64,000 nt of DNA from Litorisediminicola beolgyonensis (lineage in GTDB: Bacteria > Pseudomonadota > Alphaproteobacteria > Rhodobacterales > Rhodobacteraceae). Of this stretch, positions 1 to 6,646 are shown piece after piece (the stretch's first letter is position 1; the number at the start of each line of letters is the position of its first letter). A program made the translations under genes and the position numbers. The notes below the pieces were generated by a model that was given only the letters and a program-made list of their open reading frames with translations, made no database searches and had not been told where the DNA came from. The DNA is taken from the NCBI RefSeq assembly GCF_042679605.1, contig NZ_JBHTMU010000006.1, positions 62,001 through 126,000 of the forward strand, read 5' to 3'.

Positions 1-268
1 CGGGACGGGTGTTGCCCAGCGATCCCGCACGGATTCCGATGGCCCGGACCGTGCGCTTGGTGATGCGGACCTCCGCGACGACGGCCATTCCGCTGTCGCG
101 GGTGATGACGCGGTCGCCCGCCGAGATGAACTCTACCGGCAAGGCGCCATCGAGTGTCAGCACGGTGGTGCCGGCGACAAGGGCGTTTGCGGGGGAAAGC
201 TCTGAATGGCGTGCTGCGGCGGTGGCCGCATCTGCACGCCGGACCGTTTTCGGTTCCATCGGCGTCAT
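1..268 (-). CDS. Hint (Hedgehog/intein) domain protein, N-terminal part, cut by window edge
   Basis: An open frame reads leftward from ATG 268 to the window edge (89 codons, no stop). A second in-frame ATG lies at 259. AGGA lies 9 bases before ATG 268, so I chose that start. After a 28-residue Ala-rich leader comes a Hint_2-like start: residues 33-60 (GTTVLTLDG...AGDRVITRDSG) align without gaps to residues 1470-1497 of the RTX/Hint protein at 30,983-35,962, and the later RAGSLG matches QKGSLG there. Hint domains perform intein-like self-cleavage using an N-terminal Cys. Here the residue aligned with that Cys (C1466 in the other protein) is Ala29, so autocatalysis is doubtful. The C-terminal half lies outside the window. 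Confidence 0.8.
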   Translation of the reverse strand, partial: MTPMEPKTVRRADAATAAARHSELSPANALVAGTTVLTLDGALPVEFISAGDRVITRDSGMAVVAEVRITKRTVRAIGIRAGSLGNTRP

Positions 269-429
269 CCTGTCTGTTCCTGCCTCGAGTTTTTGCGCCA
301 CAATATGGCAAGAATGCGTTCACGCCGAGACCTTTCTAGGCCGATTTTTCCTCTCGCATCCCTTGTGTGGCTTTGCTACAGAGCGCCGGAACCGGGGTCG
401 GGCGGAAGCGCGGCCCCGCGATGGTTTCA

Positions 430-514
430 GCGGGTGTGGCGAAATTGGTAGACGCACCAGATTTAGGTTCTGGCGCCGCAAGGCGTGGGGGTTCAAGTCC
501 CTCCACCCGCACCA
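430..514 (+). tRNA. tRNA-Leu(UAG)
   Basis: A full class II cloverleaf is visible. The acceptor arms are GCGGGTG (430-436) and CACCCGC (504-510), followed by discriminator A511 and an encoded CCA (512-514). The anticodon stem is CCAGA/TCTGG (457-461/469-473) with loop TTTAGGT, giving anticodon TAG at 464-466. The T-loop GTTCAAGTCC is present. The long variable arm fits tRNA-Leu. It lies 25 bases before tig. Confidence 0.97.
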
Positions 515-539
515 GAGGACGAGAGTGAGGATCACTGAG

Positions 540-1871
540 ATGCAGGTCACCGAGACCCTGAACGACGGCCTGAAGCGCGGCTACGCGATCGTGCTGACCG
601 CCGATGAACTGGACGCGAAGGTCACTGAGAAACTGACCGAGGCGCAGCCCGATATCGAGATGAAGGGCTTCCGCAAGGGCAAGGTGCCGCTGCCGCTCCT
701 GCGCAAGCAGTTTGGCCAGCGCCTGATGGGCGAGGCGATGCAGGAAAGCATCGACGGCGCCATGAACAAGCATTTCGAGGACTCCGGCGACCGCCCGGCG
801 CTCCAGCCCGAGGTCAAGATGACCAACGAGGACTGGAAAGAGGGCGACGACGTCCATGTCGAGATGAACTACGAGAAGCTCCCCGAGGTGCCCGAGCTCG
901 ATCTCTCGGACGTGTCGGTCGAGAAGCTCGTGGCCAAGGCCGATGACAAGGACGTCGACGAGGCGCTCGCCAATCTTGCCGAGACCGCGCAGGACTTCCA
1001 GGCCCGCAAGAAGGGCGTGAAGTCGAAGGATGGCGACCAGGTCGTGATCGACTTCGTCGGCAAGGTCGACGGCGAGCCCTTCGAGGGCGGCGCGGCCGAG
1101 GATTACCCGCTGGTCCTGGGCTCCAACAGCTTCATCCCCGGCTTCGAGGATCAGCTCGTGGGCGTGACCGCGGGCGAGGAGAAGGCCGTCGAGGTCACCT
1201 TCCCCGAGGAATACGGCGCCGAGAACCTCGCCGGGAAAGCGGCCGTCTTCGACGTGACCGTCAAGGAGGTCAAGAAGCCTGTCGCCGCCAAGATCGACGA
1301 CGAGCTGGCCAAGAAGTTCGGCGCCGAGGATCTCGAGGCGCTCAAGGGCCAGATCCGCGAGCGGCTCGAGGCCGAGTACGCCGGTGCCGCGCGCCAGGTG
1401 ATGAAGCGCGGCCTCCTGGACGCGCTGGACGGCAAGGTCTCCTTCGACCTGCCGCCGAGCCTCGTCGAGGCCGAGGCCAAGCAGATCGCGCACCAGATCT
1501 ACCACGAAGAGCACCCTGAGGATCACGGCCACGACCACGGCGAGATCGAGCCGACCGAGGAGCAGCAGAAGCTCGCCGAGCGCCGCGTGCGCCTCGGGCT
1601 CCTGCTCGCCGAGATCGGCCAGAAGGCCGAGGTCCAGGTGTCCGACGCCGAGATGACCCAGGCGATCATGTCCCAGGCGCGCCAGTACCCGGGCCAGGAA
1701 CGCGCCTTCTTCGACTTCGTGCGCCAGAACCCGCAGATGCAGCAGCAGCTCCGCGCCCCGATCTTCGAGGACAAGGTCATCGACCACATCGTCGAGCAGG
1801 CCAATGTCACCGAGAAAGAGGTGTCGAAGGACGAGCTCCAGAAGGCCGTCGAGGCCCTCGACGAGGAGTGA
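540..1871 (+). CDS. tig: Trigger factor (ribosome-associated chaperone / prolyl isomerase)
   Basis: This 443-residue protein matches the usual trigger factor length. The ribosome-docking signature GFRKGKVP is at residues 43-50. The FKBP-type PPIase domain follows at roughly 155-245 (GDQVVIDFVGKVDG, FEGG, FIPGFEDQLVG), then the helical C-terminal substrate cradle. A His-rich stretch (HEEHPEDHGHDHGE) lies in the C-terminal domain and is a lineage elaboration. Trigger factor meets nascent chains at the ribosomal exit tunnel in the cytoplasm. The frame stays open upstream through the tRNA, but MQVTETL is the conserved family start and ATG 540 follows GAGAGTGAGG. A terminator follows at 1923-1954. 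Confidence 0.97.
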   Translation: MQVTETLNDGLKRGYAIVLTADELDAKVTEKLTEAQPDIEMKGFRKGKVPLPLLRKQFGQRLMGEAMQESIDGAMNKHFEDSGDRPALQPEVKMTNEDWKEGDDVHVEMNYEKLPEVPELDLSDVSVEKLVAKADDKDVDEALANLAETAQDFQARKKGVKSKDGDQVVIDFVGKVDGEPFEGGAAEDYPLVLGSNSFIPGFEDQLVGVTAGEEKAVEVTFPEEYGAENLAGKAAVFDVTVKEVKKPVAAKIDDELAKKFGAEDLEALKGQIRERLEAEYAGAARQVMKRGLLDALDGKVSFDLPPSLVEAEAKQIAHQIYHEEHPEDHGHDHGEIEPTEEQQKLAERRVRLGLLLAEIGQKAEVQVSDAEMTQAIMSQARQYPGQERAFFDFVRQNPQMQQQLRAPIFEDKVIDHIVEQANVTEKEVSKDELQKAVEALDEE

Positions 1872-1922
1872 TCCCGCGCTCCGCCGGTCCCTTCGGGGGC
1901 GGTGGAGAGCGATGAAATTGAG

Positions 1923-1954
1923 AACCGCCCTCCGGTTGGGGGGGGCGGTTTTTT
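1923..1954 (+). terminator. Rho-independent terminator of tig
   Basis: The arms AACCGCCC and GGGCGGTT enclose a short loop, followed by a run of T. The hairpin sits 50 bases past the tig stop. Confidence 0.85.
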
Positions 1955-2155
1955 ATGAGTTTCTCTAGAATAAAAGGTAGCAAGCGATCCTGAATCGAGC
2001 TTCGGCGCTAGCGCAGCTAAAGAAAGCTGAGCCTCCAGTATCGCTGATGCTGCTTCTCGCCAGTATGGTGGCTCGTCAGTCGATGCGTTAAGTGTATCGA
2101 CTTCTATGTGGTTATAGCCTAAGGTGGTTATAACTTGATAGAGGTGGGTAGACTT
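1955..2155 (+). promoter_or_regulatory. AT-rich leader of the ATPase gene with a 9-base direct repeat and a palindrome
   Basis: This non-coding stretch is clearly more AT-rich than the flanking core genes. GTGGTTATA occurs at 2108-2116 and again at 2124-2132. The second copy runs into the perfect palindrome GTTATAAC (2127-2134). The repeats are 16 bases apart and end about 20 bases before the ATG, so they could form a repressor site. This function is inference. Confidence 0.35.
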
Positions 2156-3340
2156 ATGGACCCCGTCAGAAACCCATTCGCGCCTGGAGCAGGATCACAA
2201 CCTCCGGAACTTGCCGGTCGAGATGAGATCGTCGCCGATGCAACCACTGCATTGAAGAGAATGCTAGTTGGCAAACATGCGCAGTCGCAAATGCTGCTTG
2301 GACTACGCGGAACTGGCAAGACCGTGTTACTTAACACTATTGAAAATGCTGCCGAAGACAACGGATACTTAACTTCAGTAATCGAAGCCCCGGAGGATAA
2401 ACCTCTAGCTGAGTTACTGTATCCTAAAATGCAGCAAGTACTTCGGAAGCTCTCGCTAATCGAGGCCGCCAAAGTAAATACGTACGCTGCCATGAAGGCT
2501 CTTCGAAGCTTCGCAAGTGCGTTCAAGGTGCAGATTGGGGATTTATCGGTTTCTGTTGATCCGGAGCCAGGGGTGGCGGATAGCGGTAACCTAGAATATG
2601 ATCTTCCTGACATGTTCGTCGCAATCGGACGGGCCGCAAAAGCCGCCGGTAAGGGCTGGTGTCTTCTGATTGATGAGGTGCAGTATCTCAAATCAGACGA
2701 GCTTGCTGCGTTAATTGTAGCTATTCACAGAGTTGGCCAAAAGCAGCTTCCAGTCATTTTTTTTGGGGCTGGACTTCCACAGTTGGCAGGGCTGTCTGGG
2801 GATGCCAAATCATATGCGGAACGGCTCTTTTCCTATCCGAAAGTAGGACCGCTGGATAAAGAAGCTGCCTTGCAGGCTGTTCAAGGGCCAATCGGTGATG
2901 AAGGGGAAGAAATAACCAAAAGTGCTCTGAATGAAATTTGCAGAATTACAGAGGGTTACCCGTACTTTTTACAAGAGTGGGGCTTCCAGTCCTGGAATGC
3001 TGCGGATGTATCACCCATTGATATTGGCGACGTAGAAAGAGCTACTCACAACGCGCTGAAGAGACTAGATGAAGGATTTTTTCAGGTTCGTTTTGACAGA
3101 TTAACTCCGAAAGAGCGCGAGTATGTCATTGCGATGGCAGAGCTTGGGAAAGGACCATACCGATCTTCCGAGGTTGCAGAGCGGTTGGGCGAGCCTCCCT
3201 CAAAGCTGGGGCCTCGTCGTGCGCAGATTATCGACAAGGGCATGATTTATAGCCCCCAGTATGGTGATATAGCTTTTACGGTTCCGATGTTTGACGATTA
3301 TCTCCGTCGAAATTGGGAGCCGAGCGAAAAATTAGACTAA
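2156..3340 (+). CDS. AAA-type ATPase of the Orc1/Cdc6-like STAND/ATP-binding group; probably acquired
   Basis: This 394-residue ATPase has Walker A GLRGTGKT at 49-56 and Walker B CLLIDE at about 169-174. A sensor-like segment follows (FFGAGLPQL), and a C-terminal winged-helix-like part (TPKEREYVIAMAELGKGPYRSSEVAERLG) would suit DNA or partner binding. A TTG at 2135 opens the frame, but ATG 2156 has GAGGTGGG 7 bases upstream and gives the family-like start MDPVRNPFAPGAG. The gene stands alone. Its composition differs from its neighbours: 27 of 60 bases in 2341-2400 are G or C, against 40 of 60 in 1201-1260 of tig, and it uses many AT-ending codons. That suggests horizontal transfer. The biological role is unknown. 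Proteins of this kind are often scattered and mobile, so a defence or mobile-element role is possible but not shown. Confidence 0.85.
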   Translation: MDPVRNPFAPGAGSQPPELAGRDEIVADATTALKRMLVGKHAQSQMLLGLRGTGKTVLLNTIENAAEDNGYLTSVIEAPEDKPLAELLYPKMQQVLRKLSLIEAAKVNTYAAMKALRSFASAFKVQIGDLSVSVDPEPGVADSGNLEYDLPDMFVAIGRAAKAAGKGWCLLIDEVQYLKSDELAALIVAIHRVGQKQLPVIFFGAGLPQLAGLSGDAKSYAERLFSYPKVGPLDKEAALQAVQGPIGDEGEEITKSALNEICRITEGYPYFLQEWGFQSWNAADVSPIDIGDVERATHNALKRLDEGFFQVRFDRLTPKEREYVIAMAELGKGPYRSSEVAERLGEPPSKLGPRRAQIIDKGMIYSPQYGDIAFTVPMFDDYLRRNWEPSEKLD

Positions 3341-3463
3341 ATTCGTGATCAAGGTCAGGCTATCCGTCTTAGGACGGTCTCGGCAAATCAGTTGTCAGCG
3401 CGGGCATATCGAGGGAGAGCTTCGCGTCTTTCTGTTGACTTTTCACGCACCGGACGTCCGGTT

Positions 3464-3495
3464 TCCGTCCATCCGTCCATCCGTCCATCCGTCCA
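3464..3495. repeat. Four tandem copies of an 8-base unit (TCCGTCCA)
   Basis: TCCGTCCA is repeated at 3464-3471, 3472-3479, 3480-3487 and 3488-3495 (last unit TCCGTCCA, then CC). It lies between the end of the ATPase gene and the rplI terminator. It resembles a slippage-prone microsatellite near the edge of the AT-rich insert. Confidence 0.85.
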
Positions 3496-3540
3496 CCAAA
3501 AACCAAAACCCCCGCCACGGCTTGGGCCATCGCGGGGGTT
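3493..3540 (-). terminator. Rho-independent terminator of the rpsF-rpsR-rplI operon
   Basis: Read on the minus strand, AACCCCCGC (complement of 3532-3540) pairs with GCGGGGGTT (complement of 3507-3515). A T-rich tail (TTTGGTTTTTGG) follows. It lies 26 bases beyond the rplI stop. Confidence 0.85.
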
Positions 3541-3566
3541 CCGAAGATCAGCGGTGAAGCTGGGTC

Positions 3567-4223
3567 TTACTGGTCGTCGTCCGAGAGCTTCTCGTCGAGT
3601 TCCTCTTTCTCCTGAACGGCGGGCTCGCCGGAGGCCTGCTCGACCTCGGTCTCGAGCTCGTCGAGCTGGGCTGCGCCGATGTCGTCGAAGAGCTCGGCGA
3701 TCTCGAACTCGGCCTGTGCCTCTTCCTCGGCGGCCAGTTCCTGGATCGACTTGCCCTGCGCCTGGATCTCGGCCTCTTCGGGCGAGCGCGCGACGTTGAG
3801 GGTGATCGTGGTGATCACCTCGGGGTGCAGGTGCAGCTCGACCTCGTGGAGGCCCAGCTCCTTGATCGGCGTGCGGATGATGACCTGGCGACGGTCGACA
3901 TCGTGGCCGGCTTCCTTGCAGACCTCGGCCGCGTCGCGGGTGGTCACGGAGCCGTAGAGATTGCCGCCGTCGGAGGCCTGGCGAATCACGACGAACTGCT
4001 CGCCGCCGAGCGTGTCGGCGATCTTCTCGGCGTCGGCGCGGGTCTCTTCGTTCTTGGCTTCGAGATCGGCTTTCTGCGCCTCGAACTGGGCGATGTTCTC
4101 TTTCGAGGCGGTCAGCGCCTTGCCCTGCAGAAGCAGGTAGTTGCGCGCGAAGCCGGGCTTCACCTCGACCACGTCGCCCATCTGGCCAAGCTTGGCCACG
4201 CGTTCCAGAAGGATCACTTGCAT
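3567..4223 (-). CDS. rplI: 50S ribosomal protein L9
   Basis: The N-terminal signature MQVILLERVAKLGQMGDVVEVKPGFARNYLLLQGKA is that of L9, which binds 23S rRNA at the base of the L1 stalk. The long central helix and C-terminal domain follow. At 218 residues it is longer than the roughly 150-residue enterobacterial protein. The extra 60-70 C-terminal residues are strongly acidic (for example EELDEKLSDDDQ), an extension known in this bacterial group. It is the last gene of rpsF-rpsR-rplI, 12 bases after rpsR. Confidence 0.97.
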   Translation of the reverse strand: MQVILLERVAKLGQMGDVVEVKPGFARNYLLLQGKALTASKENIAQFEAQKADLEAKNEETRADAEKIADTLGGEQFVVIRQASDGGNLYGSVTTRDAAEVCKEAGHDVDRRQVIIRTPIKELGLHEVELHLHPEVITTITLNVARSPEEAEIQAQGKSIQELAAEEEAQAEFEIAELFDDIGAAQLDELETEVEQASGEPAVQEKEELDEKLSDDDQ

Positions 4224-4235
4224 GTCGTGGGCTCC

Positions 4236-4463
4236 TTATTTCACGGCGTAGGGGAGAAGGGCGAGGAAGCGGGCGCGCTTGATGGCGCGGGCCAGTTCAC
4301 GCTGCTTCTTGGCGGAGACGGCGGTGATCCGCGAGGGCACGATCTTGCCGCGCTCGGAGATGTAGCGCTGCAGCAGCTTGGTGTCCTTGTAGTCGATCTT
4401 CGGCGCGTTGTCGCCGGAGAACGGACAGACCTTGCGGCGGCGGAAAAACGGTTTGGCTGCCAT
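4236..4463 (-). CDS. rpsR: 30S ribosomal protein S18
   Basis: This 75-residue protein has the typical S18 core ([60 protein letters not shown]). S18 binds 16S rRNA in the platform together with S6, whose gene precedes it by 25 bases. The full length matches the family. The operon layout rpsF-rpsR-rplI is the standard one. Confidence 0.98.
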
Positions 4464-4488
4464 GGGTTATCCCTTTCCTGTCAGGCGA

Positions 4489-4845
4489 TCAGTTGCGGCG
4501 TTCGCGACGGCCGTCGCGTTCGTCGCGCTTCTGCATCTGGACCGACGGACCTTCGTCATGGCCCTCGACCTTGATCGTGAGCACACGCATCACGTCGTCA
4601 TGCAGACGCATCAGGCGCTCCATCTCCTGCACGGCCTCGGCGGGTGCCTCGGTGCGCAGGAAGGCGTAGTGGCCCTTGCGGTTCTTGTTGATCTTGTAGG
4701 CCATCGTCTTGACGCCCCAGTACTCGCTCTCGACCAGCTTGCCGCCGTTGTCGGAGAGAACCGAGGTGAAGTGTTCGATGAGCCCTTCGGCCTGCGCGTT
4801 GGAAAGATCCTGGCGCGAGATGAAAACATGCTCGTAGAGCGGCAT
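4489..4845 (-). CDS. rpsF: 30S ribosomal protein S6
   Basis: This 118-residue protein begins MPLYEHVFISRQDLSNAQAEGL and carries the S6 core (KLVESEYWGVKTMAYKINKNRKGHYAFLRTEAP). S6 pairs with S18 on the 30S platform. The C-terminal tail is charged and rich in Arg and Asp, as often seen in alphaproteobacteria. It is the first gene of its operon, with a promoter candidate about 110 bases upstream. Confidence 0.98.
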   Translation of the reverse strand: MPLYEHVFISRQDLSNAQAEGLIEHFTSVLSDNGGKLVESEYWGVKTMAYKINKNRKGHYAFLRTEAPAEAVQEMERLMRLHDDVMRVLTIKVEGHDEGPSVQMQKRDERDGRRERRN

Positions 4846-4953
4846 GCGGTATCCCTATCTGTTCGAGCGCATTTCAAAGGACCGGCGGATGGTCCTTCCG
4901 CGGCCGGCCCACGAGAGACTGCGCGGGTATCAAGAAATGCGAAAGGAAGCGTC

Positions 4954-4981
4954 CATATACACGGATCGCCCGTGTGCGCAA
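4954..4981 (-). promoter_or_regulatory. Candidate sigma70 promoter for rpsF-rpsR-rplI
   Basis: On the minus strand, TTGCGC (complement of 4976-4981) is followed after 16 bases by TATATG (complement of 4954-4959). The start point would fall about 100 bases before the rpsF ATG. The block is AT-rich for this region. The call rests on box similarity only. Confidence 0.45.
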
Positions 4982-5100
4982 GGGTCCGGGCGCGCGAGGG
5001 GCGGGGGCGGCGCGCACGGTGTTTCCCCGCTTGCGCCGCAATTCCGTCCAACTGGAGGGTCACGCTGTCCCGAACCGCCCAATGCACGAGACCGCACTCC

Positions 5101-5361
5101 ATGAGCAATGCGCTTGTCCCATCGATCGAGACGCCCGACACCGGGGTCGCGCTACTGCCGCGGCTTCTCCTGGGGCTTGTCGGCGCGGCGCTCGTGTTCT
5201 CGGGCTTCGGCGTCTGGCTCTTTCCGGCCGCCGAGGATCTGCCGGAGCTGACGCTGATGAAGCTCGGCGTGTCGGTCTTCATGGTCACCGGCGGCGCCTG
5301 CTGCCTGGCGATTGCGCAGCCGTTCCGCCGCCGCGTGTTCATTCCTCAACAGACCCTGTGA
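5101..5361 (+). CDS. Small membrane protein of unknown function (86 aa)
   Basis: I do not recognise the family. The protein runs from ATG 5101 to TGA 5361. It has two hydrophobic spans: residues about 18-40 (LLPRLLLGLVGAALVFSGFGVW) and about 52-72 (LMKLGVSVFMVTGGACCLAIAQ). A basic tail follows (PFRRRVF), which suggests two membrane segments with the tail in the cytoplasm. Codon use is like that of neighbouring core genes. It lies between the divergent rpsF operon and the YceI gene, which is 75 bases further on. It has no strong ribosome-binding site, so the exact start is uncertain. Confidence 0.65.
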   Translation: MSNALVPSIETPDTGVALLPRLLLGLVGAALVFSGFGVWLFPAAEDLPELTLMKLGVSVFMVTGGACCLAIAQPFRRRVFIPQQTL

Positions 5362-5400
5362 TCTTTCGGCGAATTGAGAAACCCGGCGCGGTTCGCGATC

Positions 5401-5422
5401 TCTAGGGCGTAACGACCCTAGA
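5401..5422. promoter_or_regulatory. Inverted repeat just upstream of the YceI gene
   Basis: TCTAGGG (5401-5407) and CCCTAGA (5416-5422) are perfect inverted copies around an 8-base centre, ending 14 bases before the ATG at 5437. It could be an operator or a 5' UTR hairpin. Confidence 0.4.
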
Positions 5423-5436
5423 ACACTGGATATCTC

Positions 5437-6021
5437 ATGACCCGTTTCTTCCTTGCCGCAGCCCTGGCTGCGACCCCCTTCGCCGTGTCCGCCGAGCCTG
5501 TCGCGTATGACATCGACTCGAGTCACGCGCAGATCGTCTTCACCTATGACCACCTCGGCTTCTCGACCGGCACCGGCATGTTCTCGGGCTTCGAGGGCGA
5601 GATCATGTTCGATCAGGACGAGCCCGCCAACTCGACTGTCGAGGTCAGCTTTCCGGTGCGTTCGATGCTGACCGGCTGGGAAGCACGGTTCGAGCACTTC
5701 ATGTCGGACGATTTCTTCGGCGCGGGCGAGGACGAGATGGTGACCTTTGTGTCGACCGGCATCGAAGTCACCGGCGAGAACACCGCGCTGATCACCGGCG
5801 ACCTGACGCTGAACGAGACCACCAAGGAAGTGGTGCTCGACGCGGTTCTGAACCAGGCCGCGCCGCACCCGATGGAGAACAAGCCCTGGGCCGGGTTCTC
5901 GGCAACCACGACGCTGCTGCGCTCGGATTTCGGCGTGGGTGCCTTCGCGCCCTACGTCTCTGACGAGGTCAAGGTCGAGATCTCGCTCGAAGCCATGCAG
6001 GCGGACGGCGAAGCGAGCTGA
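5437..6021 (+). CDS. Periplasmic YceI-family protein
   Basis: This 194-residue protein has a Sec signal peptide (MTRFFLAAALAATPFAVSA, cleavage likely after residue 19). A single YceI domain follows: AYDIDSSHAQIVFTYDHLGFS at the start, then FEGEIMFDQDEP and the late ANKPWAGFSATTTLLRSDFGV-type strands. YceI proteins are lipocalin-like barrels that bind polyisoprenoid chains such as ubiquinone precursors. The precise role here is not known. A second YceI domain is encoded close by, fused to cytochrome b561 (6647-7852). A strong terminator follows at 6048-6080. Confidence 0.93.
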   Translation: MTRFFLAAALAATPFAVSAEPVAYDIDSSHAQIVFTYDHLGFSTGTGMFSGFEGEIMFDQDEPANSTVEVSFPVRSMLTGWEARFEHFMSDDFFGAGEDEMVTFVSTGIEVTGENTALITGDLTLNETTKEVVLDAVLNQAAPHPMENKPWAGFSATTTLLRSDFGVGAFAPYVSDEVKVEISLEAMQADGEAS

Positions 6022-6047
6022 TCGGCTCTCTGATATCGAGACATCAG

Positions 6048-6080
6048 CCCCCGGCCTGCGCAGGCCGGGGGTTTTCTTTT
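6048..6080 (+). terminator. Rho-independent terminator of the YceI gene
   Basis: CCCCCGGCCTG and CAGGCCGGGGG form an 11-pair stem with a 2-base loop, followed by TTTTCTTTT. It begins 27 bases after the stop. Confidence 0.93.
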
Positions 6081-6205
6081 GGCTCTCAGGCCCTCTGCAA
6101 GCGGCTGCGCGATGCGAAACGGAAAGATCGCATGTTGGCAGGGCGGGTGAGTGACGCGCGTGCTTGCGTCGGAGCGTTCAGCCGCCCCCCTTCAATCGGC
6201 ACGCC

Positions 6206-6523
6206 TTACGCCCAGGCGACCGCGGTTCCAAGCAATACGATGGCGATCCCGGCGATCTCGCGCGGGCTGTAGGTCTCGCCGAAGTGGAACAGCGAGATGC
6301 CCGCAATCACCACGACCTCCGCGCCGAGAATGACGACGTAGATCAGGCCCAGCCTCTCGTGGCGCAGCGCCGCGATCTCGAAGGCACCTGCCGCCAGGAG
6401 AGCGCCCGCGATCAGGAGCGCGCCGATCAGGCTCGGGCCCGCGGCCCAGGATTTCATGACGAGCATGGCGAGGCAGTAAAACAAGGCGGAAATCAGCGCG
6501 AAAAGCGCGACAGAGGGGCTCAT
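6206..6523 (-). CDS. Four-helix DMT/SMR-like membrane protein
   Basis: This 105-residue protein is almost entirely hydrophobic, with four predicted membrane helices (about 5-25, 30-50, 60-80 and 85-104). It resembles small multidrug-resistance/EamA half-transporters of the drug/metabolite transporter superfamily, which work as dimers in the inner membrane. The conserved Glu of helix 1 in EmrE is absent; helix 1 reads ALFALISALFYCLAMLVMKSW with a Lys near its end. The substrate cannot be assigned. It sits between two YceI-domain genes on the minus strand, 123 bases downstream of the b561-YceI gene start region and unlinked by overlap. Confidence 0.72.
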   Translation of the reverse strand: MSPSVALFALISALFYCLAMLVMKSWAAGPSLIGALLIAGALLAAGAFEIAALRHERLGLIYVVILGAEVVVIAGISLFHFGETYSPREIAGIAIVLLGTAVAWA

Positions 6524-6646
6524 GGGAAATCACCGAGGTAAGAATGCGATTCAAGAATGCCGCATCCTACCACGGTTCGCGCTCTTTAGGGACGCCTTTC
6601 CGACAGCCCCGCCGAATGTCTCCGCCGCGCCTCGGCGCGCGCCCGG

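Noticed and set aside
9..539. N-terminal extension of trigger factor through the tRNA
   Set aside because: It covers tRNA-Leu and lacks similarity; ATG 540 is the conserved start.
336..1787. A 483-codon minus-strand frame across tRNA-Leu and tig
   Set aside because: Shadow of tig; overlaps a tRNA and has no family character.
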